The notes: a model not told the origin generated them from the letters alone. Shown: positions 7,465 to 17,290, counted from the stretch's first letter. The stretch is 64,000 nucleotides of DNA from Pseudoalteromonas arabiensis (GCF_001550155.1 NZ_LRUF01000019.1:186001-250000), one strand, 5' to 3'. Numbers and translations: made by a program.

Positions 7465-9772
7465 TAGTTTAAGAGGGCGAATTATTGCGCTATGCGTGGG
7501 TTTAGTTCTACTTACCACACTGGTGAGTTTATTGAGTTCTTGGTGGTCAACAAATCGTTTTAATAATCAAAAGTTAGTTGAAGATATCAATGTTGCTGAG
7601 AATGTGTTCAAGCAGTATCTTAGCGCCAAAGAAAGCTTATTGTTAACGGCTGCGAAAGTGCTGACTGCTGATTTTGGTTTTAAACAAGCTATTGCCACGC
7701 AAGATGCCGACACAATCAGTAGCGTTTTAAATAATCACAGTCGACGTATTAACGCAGATTTAATGATGTTAATTGATTTGTCGGGTCAACTTGTATCGGC
7801 AAATACTGACTTAGATCATACCTCTGATGAGTTTACCCCTTTGATGCGTGAACTGCTGAAGCATGCTGAGCAATCAAATTTTATTATAATTGATAAAACT
7901 TTATATCAGGTGATCTTACTGCCAGTGCGAGCGCCTCGTACAGTGGCATACAGCCTCGTTGGTTTCAAAATTACAGACTTAGTCGCTAAAGAGTTGAAAA
8001 ACCTGACCACTATGGATGTGAGCTTTATTGGTCAAGAGGATGATGTTGTCGAAACATCGCTCACTGATGAGCTTTATGGAAGCTCAGTACTTGATCACTT
8101 CAATAATAAAATGACACATCGTATTTTTGGTGAGAAGCCAGTTTATCGTAATCGTATAATTCAGCTACCTTCATTGTCAGGACATCAGGTTACGGTATTA
8201 CTTAGTGCAGATTTAACGCTAAGTTACCGAGAATTTGAGCAGCTCTTTTTTACTATCATTATTTTAGCGGTTATTACGGTGTTTATTGGGGTTTTGACCA
8301 GTGGCTTTTTAGCTAAAAATTTAACGACGCCTTTATTACAGCTGACATTACTGGCGCAACAATTTGCCCGTGGTAATTATCAGGCAGACTTTGTTGGTAA
8401 AAAGCAAAGTAGTGAGATTACAACACTTATCGACGCTTTCAATAACATGGGTAATGATATTAAAGAGCGTGAGCAGCAAATCAGCTTTCAAGCGAGCCAT
8501 GACTCTTTAACTGGCTTTTTAACCCGCAGTGCCATGCTCGAAAAAATGGAATCTCTGTTAGGACTTGGCATTGATTACACCTTAGTGGCAATTGATATCA
8601 GAGGCCTTCGACATATTAACGATAAACTGGGCCCACGGATTGGTGATGAATGTTTAAAAGCGGTGGCAAAGCGAATTTGTGAGTACTCAGAGCAGATTGG
8701 TGGAGTGAATGCTCGAATTGGTGGCGATGAGTTTTTAACTTTATTCCCCAGTCAAAAAGCAGGGCAGCTAAAAAGTAGTGTGATGGAGTTAATGGCTCAA
8801 TTACAAGTGGGCTATTTAATTCGAGGGTTAAATATAACCTTACGCTTTAGTACTGGTGTCGTCCATTGTATGTCACAAGGCGTGAACCCTGATGATTTAA
8901 TGCGCCGTGTATTAATTGCTGTTGATACAGCCTCATCTGAACAAAAAAATGTGCACTACTATCAAGAAGGTGAGGATGAAGAGCACCTTGAACGATTGGC
9001 TATTATAGATGAACTAAAGCAAGCGTTATTTGATGATGACGGGCAGCTTTTTATGACCTATCAACCCAAGCTAAATATTAAAACGCAATGTATTGATAAA
9101 GTTGAGTCACTGATTCGTTGGCAGCGTAAAGATGGTCAATGGATTTCCCCAGAGTTATTTATCGATTTAGCAGAGCAATCCGGTGTGATTGTTGAGTTAA
9201 CGTCTTGGGTGGTAAAAACGGTAGTATCACAAGTTGCACAGTGGCAGCAAATGGGAATTTCGATGCAGGCTGCCATCAATGTATCGGCGCAGGATATTGC
9301 TTACCCAAGCTTTTACTCTCATTTGTCTAAACAACTTAAAGCACACCAGTTAAGTGGCCATTTAATCACAATCGAGCTTACAGAACGTGACATGATAGAA
9401 AATGAAGAGCAAGGGATAAAAGCGCTTGAAAATCTAAAGAGCTTAGGTGTTAAGATTTCTTTGGATGATTATGGTGTGGGACAAACATCACTTGGACGCC
9501 TGAAGTCGCTGCCTATTGACGAGTTAAAGCTAGATAAGTGTTTTATTTTAAAGCTAGATCAATCTAAGCAAGACCAATACATAGTTCAATCGACCGTAAG
9601 CCTGGGCCATCAACTTGGCTTTTCGGTTGTAGCAGAAGGGGTTGAGAATAAAGCATCTCTTGATTTGCTCACACAAATACAGTGTGACTACGCACAAGGG
9701 TATTATTTAAGTCGACCTCTCAAGTCCGAACAATTTATTCAATGGTTAGCACAATACAATGAAACATTGTAA
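7457..9772 (+). CDS. Membrane-bound GGDEF/EAL cyclic-di-GMP protein
   Basis: A 771-residue signalling protein. An N-terminal helix (about 9-30), a periplasmic sensor (about 35-265), a second helix (about 267-290) and a HAMP-like linker precede a GGDEF domain with an intact RIGGDEF motif and a C-terminal EAL domain. In the EAL domain the signature is ESL and the DDFGTG loop is DDYGVG. The acidic and amide ligands (E of ESL, N of NVSAQ, ELTE, the DD pair, K of LKLDK, E of AEGVE) are retained, so activity cannot be excluded. It overlaps the cupredoxin gene by 8 nt and the DUF3034 gene by 14 nt. Confidence 0.93.
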   Translation: MVNSLRGRIIALCVGLVLLTTLVSLLSSWWSTNRFNNQKLVEDINVAENVFKQYLSAKESLLLTAAKVLTADFGFKQAIATQDADTISSVLNNHSRRINADLMMLIDLSGQLVSANTDLDHTSDEFTPLMRELLKHAEQSNFIIIDKTLYQVILLPVRAPRTVAYSLVGFKITDLVAKELKNLTTMDVSFIGQEDDVVETSLTDELYGSSVLDHFNNKMTHRIFGEKPVYRNRIIQLPSLSGHQVTVLLSADLTLSYREFEQLFFTIIILAVITVFIGVLTSGFLAKNLTTPLLQLTLLAQQFARGNYQADFVGKKQSSEITTLIDAFNNMGNDIKEREQQISFQASHDSLTGFLTRSAMLEKMESLLGLGIDYTLVAIDIRGLRHINDKLGPRIGDECLKAVAKRICEYSEQIGGVNARIGGDEFLTLFPSQKAGQLKSSVMELMAQLQVGYLIRGLNITLRFSTGVVHCMSQGVNPDDLMRRVLIAVDTASSEQKNVHYYQEGEDEEHLERLAIIDELKQALFDDDGQLFMTYQPKLNIKTQCIDKVESLIRWQRKDGQWISPELFIDLAEQSGVIVELTSWVVKTVVSQVAQWQQMGISMQAAINVSAQDIAYPSFYSHLSKQLKAHQLSGHLITIELTERDMIENEEQGIKALENLKSLGVKISLDDYGVGQTSLGRLKSLPIDELKLDKCFILKLDQSKQDQYIVQSTVSLGHQLGFSVVAEGVENKASLDLLTQIQCDYAQGYYLSRPLKSEQFIQWLAQYNETL

Positions 9773-10592
9773 ATGGCTTATAGGTTTATACTGTTTAGTT
9801 AATGTAGCTTCAAGCCTTGCAGCAACGGGCAAGTTGCTGGCAACACCTGGGGTTTCGCAAGTTGAAGGAAGTGCTGGGGGCGGGTTAGTACCGTGGGCGC
9901 AATTAGCGGGTTATGCAAGCGCTGATGAAGTGGCAATCAACGGTTTTTGTAGTCGTGCAGATGTAACTGACTACCGCTTAGATGTGTGTGGCGTGCAGTT
10001 TAACTTATTCGACCGTGTAGAACTTAGCTATGCGCAGCAGCAGTTTGATGTGCCTGCACTGGACACTCAAATTGAACAATCAATTAGTGCGGCTAAAATA
10101 AGGCTTTATGGTGATATTGTTTACAGTGAATGGCCACAAGTAAGCTTAGGCATGCAGCATAAGGAACTACAAAACGGTGCGCTTGCTTCACTTTTAGGCG
10201 CTAAGGATACAAAAGGCACGGATGTGTATATTGCAGCAAGTAAACTCCATTTAGGGGCACTTGCTGGATATAATTGGTTTTGGAACACTACTGTGCGTTA
10301 CAGCGAGGCTAACCAGTTAGGCTTACTAGGATATGGCGGGAAAAACAGTGCTGAAAAATTGTTATTTGAAGCATCCAGTGCTGTGTTTTTAACGCATCAG
10401 GTGGCAGTGGGTATCGAGTACCGTGAAAAAAGCAATAACCTTGGTCTTTCGGAGCAAGATTGGAAAGATATATTTATTGCTTGGTTTCCTAATAAACATA
10501 TCAGTGTCACTGCTGCATGGCTTGATTTAGGGCGTATTGCGGGGGCAGATGATCAAACAGGTTGGTATTTGTCAGTGACAGGATATTGGTAA
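9759..10592 (+). CDS. DUF3034 family outer-membrane protein
   Basis: A 277-residue exported protein, signal peptide about residues 1-21 (cleavage near SLA-AT). The mature protein has a GGGLVPWAQLAGYAS segment, alternating hydrophobic strands and a C-terminal aromatic residue (TGYW), which fits an outer-membrane beta barrel. DUF3034 proteins are uncharacterised. The start overlaps the GGDEF/EAL gene by 14 nt and its stop overlaps the ATG of the haemoglobin gene by one base, so the four genes are almost certainly one operon. Confidence 0.8.
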   Translation: MKHCKWLIGLYCLVNVASSLAATGKLLATPGVSQVEGSAGGGLVPWAQLAGYASADEVAINGFCSRADVTDYRLDVCGVQFNLFDRVELSYAQQQFDVPALDTQIEQSISAAKIRLYGDIVYSEWPQVSLGMQHKELQNGALASLLGAKDTKGTDVYIAASKLHLGALAGYNWFWNTTVRYSEANQLGLLGYGGKNSAEKLLFEASSAVFLTHQVAVGIEYREKSNNLGLSEQDWKDIFIAWFPNKHISVTAAWLDLGRIAGADDQTGWYLSVTGYW

Positions 10593-11011
10593 TGAAATAT
10601 GGTCTTTATGTTTTTGCACTTGTGGTATTGCTGAGTGGGTGTAGAGCAACAAACCAGCTTAGCCTCTATCAACAACTAGATGGACAGCAAGGTATAGAAA
10701 AGCTGGTTGATAGTTTTATTAACCAAATCGGGCACGATAGCAGGATTCTTGAGTATTTTAAGCAAGCAAATGTAGCGCACTTTCGCCAAGGTTTCATTTT
10801 GCACCTATGCTCAGTCACTGATGGGCCTTGCAGCTATACAGGCGATTCGATGATTGATATTCATACCGGTATGAATATATCTGAAAAAGACTTTAACCGC
10901 GTGGTTGAGCTTTTAATAAACGCAATGGACGAGCAGCAAATACCTCAACGGCTGCAAAACACGCTTTTAGAGCGCTTAGCGCCCATGCGTTCAGAAGTGA
11001 TCAATATTTAA
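10592..11011 (+). CDS. Group I truncated haemoglobin, lipoprotein
   Basis: A 139-residue protein with a lipoprotein signal (LLSGC lipobox, Cys at about residue 16), so it should be anchored in the periplasm. The rest is a group I truncated globin: SLYQQLDGQQGIEKLVDSF at the N-terminus, MIDIHTGMNISEKDF with the proximal His at about 90, and a C-terminal LERLAP helix. I use the ATG at 10592 because the start forms TAATG with the stop of the previous gene. A lipid-anchored globin at the end of a cupredoxin/c-di-GMP operon is unusual and may sense or bind oxygen or NO. Confidence 0.87.
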   Translation: MKYGLYVFALVVLLSGCRATNQLSLYQQLDGQQGIEKLVDSFINQIGHDSRILEYFKQANVAHFRQGFILHLCSVTDGPCSYTGDSMIDIHTGMNISEKDFNRVVELLINAMDEQQIPQRLQNTLLERLAPMRSEVINI

Positions 11012-12012
11012 ATTAGCTGGTTAACCGCCTCACAAATTTGGCTAGGCTTGATGTCTCTTATTAGTTCACTGTCTATTAATTGCTGGCCGTTGGCAACCAA
11101 GGCAATGTAATTCTTTTGCTTCGGAGCGACGGTACTCCAAGGCGATGTGCCTAACCCGACTAATGCTACAAACGGGATGTTTGCGGCGGCTGCGATATGC
11201 ATAGGGCCAGAATCAATGGTGATAAATAAATCTAAAGACGCAACTAAGTCGAGCATTTCTAACATAGAAGTTTGACCGGCTAGGTTTGTGATTGACACGT
11301 TACTCTTATTAAGTTTGGCGATTAACTGCTCAGCTTCATCCTTCTCAGAAGGGTCGCCAACAATGTAAAAGTCGAAGTCAGGGTGCTCTTCACTGAGTTT
11401 TTCTAAGGTTTGAATGGCGAGATCTTCAGGGTAATGACGGCATCGTTTATTTTTACCACCAAAGTAAATCCCCAGCTTTTTCTTTTTATCACCTTTTAAA
11501 AAACTACTTTTTTTAGCTTGTACTTCGGTATTGGGGATTTCAGAGAAAGGAGACCCATGTGTCTCGTTTATTAAACGGCAATAGCGGTAAATATAATGGT
11601 GATTTTTATTAAGCTTTAATGCGTGAGTTAGTAGTGGCGAACGTCCATTTTGTGCATAGCCAATACGATATTTAATCTTAGCTACAAAACAAAGGAGCGC
11701 TTCTGAAAGAGAGTTTCTGAGTATGATTGCTAAGTCAATATCGGCTTTTTTTAATATACTCGCTTGGCTTAAAAGTGAGCAAGGCTGATGCGTATTAAAG
11801 CGATTATCAGCAATAACCTCAATCGAGTGATCTCGAGATAGCATTTCAACAAGATGTGGGCGCGCTAACACATAGATTTTTTTGTTCGGGTAAAGTGTTT
11901 TAAGCATTTTGATTGCTGGGGTGCAATTAATTGTATCGCCAATGAACTTGGGAAGTACAACCAGTATATTTCCTTGGATTTTTTTACTATCAATTGTTTG
12001 GTTTTTGGGCAT
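11008..12012 (-). CDS. Glycosyltransferase family 9 (heptosyltransferase-like)
   Basis: A 334-residue GT-B enzyme of the ADP-heptose:LPS heptosyltransferase family. Diagnostic segments are ILVVLPKFIGDTINCTPAIK (about residues 15-34), the donor-site region LGIYFGGKNKRCRHYPEDLA, and FITIDSGPMHIAAAANIPFVALVG (about 262-285). It probably acts on lipopolysaccharide core on the cytoplasmic face, but donor and acceptor are not determined by the sequence. It converges on the globin gene with a 4-nt overlap. No clear ribosome site precedes the ATG. Confidence 0.85.
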   Translation of the reverse strand: MPKNQTIDSKKIQGNILVVLPKFIGDTINCTPAIKMLKTLYPNKKIYVLARPHLVEMLSRDHSIEVIADNRFNTHQPCSLLSQASILKKADIDLAIILRNSLSEALLCFVAKIKYRIGYAQNGRSPLLTHALKLNKNHHYIYRYCRLINETHGSPFSEIPNTEVQAKKSSFLKGDKKKKLGIYFGGKNKRCRHYPEDLAIQTLEKLSEEHPDFDFYIVGDPSEKDEAEQLIAKLNKSNVSITNLAGQTSMLEMLDLVASLDLFITIDSGPMHIAAAANIPFVALVGLGTSPWSTVAPKQKNYIALVANGQQLIDSELIRDIKPSQICEAVNQLI

Positions 12013-12396
12013 TTGAATGAGGCCGAGACGTTTTTATTTGCTATGTTCTTGAGAGATTAATCTTTAACTACTGCTTGCTAATGCTTATCTTTTTAACGTC
12101 AGATTAGTGAGTTAGCAAGGGCTTTTTTATTCTCAATAAGTTTACTTTTATCTTATTTTTCCAAAGATGATAGAGAGTATGAATGACAATACCCAGCTCA
12201 TTTTTTGAAAGAATAAGGCTCAATTTTGCTGGGGTTAGACCGTTATTTTCTAATCGAGTTCTTGCCCAGTTATGTATTTATTTGTAGTTTATCATCATAA
12301 TAAGAAAGTGCGTATGAATATGACATTAAATACAACGTATTATCTAGACTTATTTGAGCTTAAAGTTGAGTTAGTTATTCCAGTTGGAAGGTCAAA
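12013..12396. other. Intergenic region between GT9 and sulfurtransferase genes
   Basis: About 380 bases without a gene, holding the divergent promoters of the flanking genes. The one structure seen is CTTGCTAA (12074-12081) pairing with TTAGCAAG (12112-12119), followed by GGC and a T6 run. It resembles a plus-strand terminator, but the loop is 30 bases and no gene reads into it. Confidence 0.4.
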
Positions 12397-13236
12397 ATGA
12401 AAAATATAATTACGCCAGAGTGGCTCAATAAAAATTATAATAACGCAAATATCATTCTTTTTGATGCGGGAATGGTGCGCCCTGGTATGCCTGGCGAGTA
12501 TGCGCCTCAAGCAATGCTGCCTAATGCACAGCGTTTTGATTTTAAAAAGACGCTAGCAGATAGCACTAACCCTGTACCAAGTATGATGTGCAGTAGCGAG
12601 CAGTTTACAGAGCATATGCAGCTTGCCGGTGTAAACCAAGACTCACTGGTAGTCATTTATGAAGACCAAGGCTTATTCAGCTCTGCACGTGCGTGGTGGA
12701 TGTTCAAAGCAATGGGCTTTGACAACGTTAAAGTTTTAAGCGGCGGTTTGGCTAAGTGGCAGGCACTTGGTTTTGCAACACAAGCAAGCTATTCCGCTGC
12801 GACTGGTCAAGGTAACTTTGTTGCTAGCCCCCGTGCTGATTACTTTATCAGTGCAGAGCAAGTGCTTAACTCACTGGATGAACAAAGCACACTAACATTG
12901 GATGCTCGCCCTTATGAGCGATTTACCGGCGAACACGCAGAGCCGCGCGAAGGCATGCGCAGTGGTCATATTCCAAATAGTCGCAGTTTGTCACTTGCAA
13001 GTGTACTGGATAACGGCGAGCTAAAACCGCTGGGTGAATTACAGGCATTATTTGAGCAACATATTGCAGCGCATCACATCCAGTTACAATTTAGCTGTGG
13101 CTCAGGTGTAACAGCTTGTGCAATTGCATTGTGCGCCGATGAATGCGGTTACACCAATTTACGTGTCTACGATGGCTCATGGAGTGAGTGGGGCGCTCGT
13201 CACGACTTACCTATTGAAACAGGTCCGCATCAATAA
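12397..13236 (+). CDS. sseA: Sulfurtransferase (3-mercaptopyruvate/thiosulfate type)
   Basis: A 279-residue protein with two rhodanese domains. The N-terminal one is inactive (about 1-135); the C-terminal one carries the catalytic loop CGSGVTA (about residues 233-239), the form typical of 3-mercaptopyruvate sulfurtransferase. Other family marks are LDARPYERFTGEHAEPREGMRSGHIPNS. It moves sulfane sulfur to thiophilic acceptors in the cytosol. GGAAGG lies about 7 nt before the ATG. Its 3' end overlaps the convergent sulfotransferase gene by 26 bp. Confidence 0.92.
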   Translation: MKNIITPEWLNKNYNNANIILFDAGMVRPGMPGEYAPQAMLPNAQRFDFKKTLADSTNPVPSMMCSSEQFTEHMQLAGVNQDSLVVIYEDQGLFSSARAWWMFKAMGFDNVKVLSGGLAKWQALGFATQASYSAATGQGNFVASPRADYFISAEQVLNSLDEQSTLTLDARPYERFTGEHAEPREGMRSGHIPNSRSLSLASVLDNGELKPLGELQALFEQHIAAHHIQLQFSCGSGVTACAIALCADECGYTNLRVYDGSWSEWGARHDLPIETGPHQ

Positions 13237-14749
13237 ATTTAGCGTAATTTTGCCAGCTGCCGATACTGCTTTTATTCAAAGGCTGGCGAATTTGCTTTTT
13301 ACTCGCCGTGGCTGAGGCTGCATTGTTTTTATAAAAGGATAAGCAGCTTTCTTGCCAGCTTAAATCGCAAAAAGCATAGAGCTTTTGAGTCTGTTGGGTA
13401 GGCTCTGCCACGAGTTGTTCATAGCTTTGTAAAAAAACGTTTTCAGGATACTTGTTGGCAAAATGACTGACTAATGCAGAGTAATCTTGATGGTATGAGG
13501 CAATATCTTCAATTGCAAAGCTGTAGTGATGAAACACACTTTGCGGGTTATACAGCTGCCTAAAGTTGGCAATGCTGCAATCTCGCCAGTCCCGCTGCAT
13601 ACAAACTATTTTAGCATTAGGAAAAGCCGCTAATATAAAATCAATATAGTAAAAGTTAAATGGCTGTTTATCACAACTTCTAAGGCTATCACTTAGTTGC
13701 TCGGCTCTTTGTTGATAGTTGGTAAGTGCTGCCTTTATTGCCTTAGATGTATATGCTTTATCGAGCATTTCGCTATCAATCACATGAACTGATTGTGTGG
13801 CGTGTTGTATGAGTTGCGCAATATCGTTTAGCTCACCGATGCCTTTTAGCTGCTCACTTTGATTAAGGATTTTCTCAATTAAGGTTGTGCCAGAGCGGGG
13901 CATACCAACCACAAAAACGGGCGAGAACGCAGAGTCACTACTTTCAATTGCTTGCTGTTTGCTCTTGGTAATAAGTTTTTGACAAAAGTGGCGATGCTGT
14001 GTGGTTTGATAATTAACTTTACTGGCTATGGCTTGCTTACTTAGTGCAAAGTATTTAAATGCATTTTTGTAGTCATCAAGGTGCTCATAATTAAGCGCAA
14101 GACTATGAAAATACACTTGTTGTTCTATAATGGTTTTTTCTTTATTCGCCAAGGCTTGTAGTTTTTGGATATGTAGCTTGGCATCTACATCAGTATTGAG
14201 TTCAGCCTGTGAATAGTGGGCTTGATAAAAGTAAGGTTGCTTTGTAGTTAGTTGCTGTAGCACGTTTTTTGCTTCATCGAACAGTCCGTGAATTTTATAA
14301 CACACCGCCAAATTATAGCTAATTTGTAGGTTATCTTTGTTGCGTTGGTAGGCTGCTTTTTGCAAGCTAAGGGCGTCGTCATAATACCCTAATCGGGTCG
14401 CAATATTGGCTAAGGTATCAAAGTCAGCGGCACTCAAGTCAGTTGTTTGCAAAGCGTCTTGATAATGCACAGCTGCATTACTTACTTTGCCTAACAGTAC
14501 GTATAACTTGGCAAGGGCTAAATAGTATATCGCAAAAGAGGCTAAGCTGAGCGCTTTTTCAAGCAGTTTAATCGCTTTGTTGATATCGCCCGCAGCAGCG
14601 TTGACTTCGCTAAGTAAAAAGTAACAAACGTGGTCTTCAGGGTTTTGCTTTAGGCGCTGCACAAGTAGATAATGTGCATCGTTTAGTTGCTTGTTGGCTA
14701 ACAACTGTTGGATATGAGCGCGAAGCGCTTGTTGGGTATCATTTAGCAT
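13211..14749 (-). CDS. TPR-repeat sulfotransferase family protein
   Basis: About 512 residues. The N-terminal half (about 20-260) is a run of TPR-like helical pairs (HYLLVQRLKQNPEDHVCYFLLSE and following). The C-terminal half is a sulfotransferase: PVFVVGMPRSGTTLIEKIL (about 281-299) is the 5'-phosphosulfate loop for PAPS, and CMQRDWRDCSIANFRQLY supplies the 3'-phosphate site. The frame is open 29 codons further upstream, but the ATG ending at 14749 (MLNDTQQ) fits better. The gene follows a TonB receptor on the same strand, a pairing I recall in marine Alteromonadales; the acceptor is unknown. Confidence 0.85.
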   Translation of the reverse strand: MLNDTQQALRAHIQQLLANKQLNDAHYLLVQRLKQNPEDHVCYFLLSEVNAAAGDINKAIKLLEKALSLASFAIYYLALAKLYVLLGKVSNAAVHYQDALQTTDLSAADFDTLANIATRLGYYDDALSLQKAAYQRNKDNLQISYNLAVCYKIHGLFDEAKNVLQQLTTKQPYFYQAHYSQAELNTDVDAKLHIQKLQALANKEKTIIEQQVYFHSLALNYEHLDDYKNAFKYFALSKQAIASKVNYQTTQHRHFCQKLITKSKQQAIESSDSAFSPVFVVGMPRSGTTLIEKILNQSEQLKGIGELNDIAQLIQHATQSVHVIDSEMLDKAYTSKAIKAALTNYQQRAEQLSDSLRSCDKQPFNFYYIDFILAAFPNAKIVCMQRDWRDCSIANFRQLYNPQSVFHHYSFAIEDIASYHQDYSALVSHFANKYPENVFLQSYEQLVAEPTQQTQKLYAFCDLSWQESCLSFYKNNAASATASKKQIRQPLNKSSIGSWQNYAKFIDADLFQ

Positions 14750-14810
14750 AAGCGCATAGTATACCAATTCACAATAATACTTAATTATTTTAAGGCTTAT
14801 ACCAATCCCA

Positions 14811-14845
14811 ATAAAAGCCCTGCCTAAAGATGGCAAGGCTTTTAT
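14811..14845 (-). terminator. Terminator after the TonB receptor gene
   Basis: A 14-bp stem with one mismatch (14811-14824 with 14832-14845), loop of 7, ending GGGCTTTTAT on the minus strand. It would attenuate read-through from the receptor gene into the sulfotransferase gene. Confidence 0.6.
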
Positions 14846-14857
14846 GGGTATGTTTAA

Positions 14858-17290
14858 TCACAGCTCAAAGTTGTAGCTAAACTTCATACCAATAGTACGC
14901 GGTGTTGTGGTGTAGTGACCATAAACACGCTGTAGTTCAGGTAGTTCTTTGTTAAGTTCAGCATATTGCGACATACCAGCCCAAGACTTATCACGACGTA
15001 CAGAAGTGAACGCGTACTTATCGAATAAGTTATCTACGTATAGGGTTGCAGACCACATATCGCCGGTAATTTTGGCTGATAAATTGCTTAGTGCGTAACC
15101 TGGTAATACTTCGCCGTCTGCTTTTAGGCCGACTTTGGTGATCACATCGCTTTGCGCTGTAATACCGTAGTTTACGCTTAATAGTTTATCGCCTAGGATA
15201 TCTTGCTCGTAACGAAGACCAAACGAGAATTGATGCTCAGGCGCACCTGGTAAACGGTCGCCTTTAGTACCATCATAGTAGCTTTGGTATTGCGCTAAGT
15301 CGTCGGCTAATACGCCAAATAAGTAGGGGGCATCTTCGGTTAATTCAGCCTTTGCATAAGCGTATGTCGCATAGGCAGCCCAGTTATCACCAATCATAGC
15401 GCGGCTTGAAAGCTCAATACCTTTTGAATTAGCAGAACCCGCATTCGAAGTAATTAACTCCTGACCATTTACCGTACTGCTACCAACTTGCGCATCTTTC
15501 CAATCAACGTTAAAGAGCGCTGCATTGAAGTGTAGGCGGTTACGTAACCATGATGACTTAAAGCCTAGCTCGTAGTTGACTGTGGTATCTGGTTTGTAAT
15601 CTTCTTCGTTTGGCAGGGCACAAACAATTTGTTGCTCAGGTAATACATCAGGGCAAGGAGCAATACCGTTACCACCACCAATGCGGAAACCTTCACTCAC
15701 GGTAAAGTAAGCAAGTACACCATTATCGAATGTATAGTTAGCATTAAACTTAAATAAGTTACCGTTATCGCTAGCGCTCACATTTTCCATAACAAGGTTA
15801 TCTAGTGAACCAAAATCACCAGAATAGAGCGGTGTTGCAGAACCTGATGTTGTAGAAACATCGTATTCGTAAAAACGTGCACCTAGGGTCACATCAAATT
15901 GCTCTGTGATGCTGTAGCCAATTTCACCAAAAAGTGCTTTTTCAGTGGTTTCGCTGTCTGAAACTAGAATGTACTCAAGATCTTGTTCAACATTAGGAAT
16001 GCCGCCACCCCAGTACTCAGTTAAACCAGGTGTGTATTCACGATCATCTGAGTGGCTTTCTAATTTGTTGTAAAAGCCGCCCACAATCCAGTTAAGAGCG
16101 CTACTACTATTTGATACTAAACGAAGTTCTTGCGTAAAGGTATCGCGCTCTGAGGTATCGTGCGTGTAGCCAACAAATGAAGGGAAGTCGGCATAACCTG
16201 ACCAAATATCGTAAAGTAGATCGGTTTGATCGCGCTGACCAGATTGCTCATAGCTAGACCAACCAGATGCAGAGACCAGCTCAGCAAAACCAAGATCTGC
16301 TTTTACTTCTAAGCTTAATAAATCATTTTCTTCTTCACCAGGCTCAAGTACACGGGCTACGTTTTCGTATTTACCTGGCACACCTTGCAGCGCACTGCTA
16401 TTAGCAAGTGAGCCGTATTGCGATGTCGAGTTGCCTCCATTTTCTTGTTTTTGATAGAAGTAGTTAAGCGTTGCATCAACATCTTCGGTTGCAAGCCAAC
16501 GAAGTGATAAACGTGCTGTGGTGATTTGCTCATCGTTAACATCACTGACGCTTTTTAAGTTGGCATTTACATCGCTGCTGTCAGAAAAATCAGGGTCCGG
16601 GTTTGATACACCCGGCTTTTGAACTACATGGGTGTAATCGATGTAACCTGGGTTATCGTAATAATTTAAGCTAGTACGTAATGCTAGTTTATCGTTGATT
16701 AGTGGCGTGTTGAATACCACGCCAAACTCACCACCGGTACCGTCACTTTCGTTGATGCTAAATACATCGCCTGTTACTTTGCCCTCAGTAATATCAAGCT
16801 CAGGTTGCTTTAGTAAGTAACGAATCGCACCGCCTAAAGTGCCTGCACCGTATAGCGTGCCTTGTGGGCCGATGAGTACTTCCATGCGATCAACATCAGT
16901 TAAACGTAAATCAATACTAAGTGGAATTTCACCAACATAAGTTGCGACTGTGCCGCTATCAGAAATACGATCAGAGGTATTGGTGTTCAAACCACGAACG
17001 ATAATCGGAGAACCCTCACGGCCACCTTGATCAGAAATCGTTAGGCCTGGCACCCAGCGTGCAACATCTTCTAAATCACTAATATTTTGGTCGCTAATGA
17101 CATCGCCATTTAGGGCCGTAATATTGAGTGGTGCATCTTGCACAGAACCTGCTCGTCGTGTTGCAGTAATTTGAATTGTTTCAATTGATTTATCGACTTC
17201 GATAGCATCTTCTGCTGCAAATGCCATATTGCTATTGATTAAAACCGCAGAAATTGCACTTGCAAGTAGAGCAGGCCTAAAGGTATTCAT
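14858..17290 (-). CDS. TonB-dependent receptor
   Basis: An 810-residue outer-membrane receptor. Signal peptide residues 1-25 (MAFA-AE), a TonB box-like IETIQITATRR, a plug domain (about 45-160, with LEDVARWVPGLTI and IIVRGLNTN), then a 22-strand barrel ending in MKFSYNFEL. Length is normal. The plug segment QGTLYGAGTLGGAIRYLLKQPEL matches receptors for complex organic ligands more than a particular siderophore class. The neighbouring TPR-sulfotransferase may act in the same pathway. Ligand not predictable. Confidence 0.93.
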   Translation of the reverse strand: MNTFRPALLASAISAVLINSNMAFAAEDAIEVDKSIETIQITATRRAGSVQDAPLNITALNGDVISDQNISDLEDVARWVPGLTISDQGGREGSPIIVRGLNTNTSDRISDSGTVATYVGEIPLSIDLRLTDVDRMEVLIGPQGTLYGAGTLGGAIRYLLKQPELDITEGKVTGDVFSINESDGTGGEFGVVFNTPLINDKLALRTSLNYYDNPGYIDYTHVVQKPGVSNPDPDFSDSSDVNANLKSVSDVNDEQITTARLSLRWLATEDVDATLNYFYQKQENGGNSTSQYGSLANSSALQGVPGKYENVARVLEPGEEENDLLSLEVKADLGFAELVSASGWSSYEQSGQRDQTDLLYDIWSGYADFPSFVGYTHDTSERDTFTQELRLVSNSSSALNWIVGGFYNKLESHSDDREYTPGLTEYWGGGIPNVEQDLEYILVSDSETTEKALFGEIGYSITEQFDVTLGARFYEYDVSTTSGSATPLYSGDFGSLDNLVMENVSASDNGNLFKFNANYTFDNGVLAYFTVSEGFRIGGGNGIAPCPDVLPEQQIVCALPNEEDYKPDTTVNYELGFKSSWLRNRLHFNAALFNVDWKDAQVGSSTVNGQELITSNAGSANSKGIELSSRAMIGDNWAAYATYAYAKAELTEDAPYLFGVLADDLAQYQSYYDGTKGDRLPGAPEHQFSFGLRYEQDILGDKLLSVNYGITAQSDVITKVGLKADGEVLPGYALSNLSAKITGDMWSATLYVDNLFDKYAFTSVRRDKSWAGMSQYAELNKELPELQRVYGHYTTTPRTIGMKFSYNFEL

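Noticed and set aside
9001..9770. EAL domain of the 7457 gene as clearly inactive
   Set aside because: EAL is ESL and DDFGTG is DDYGVG, but the key acidic residues remain, so inactivity cannot be claimed.
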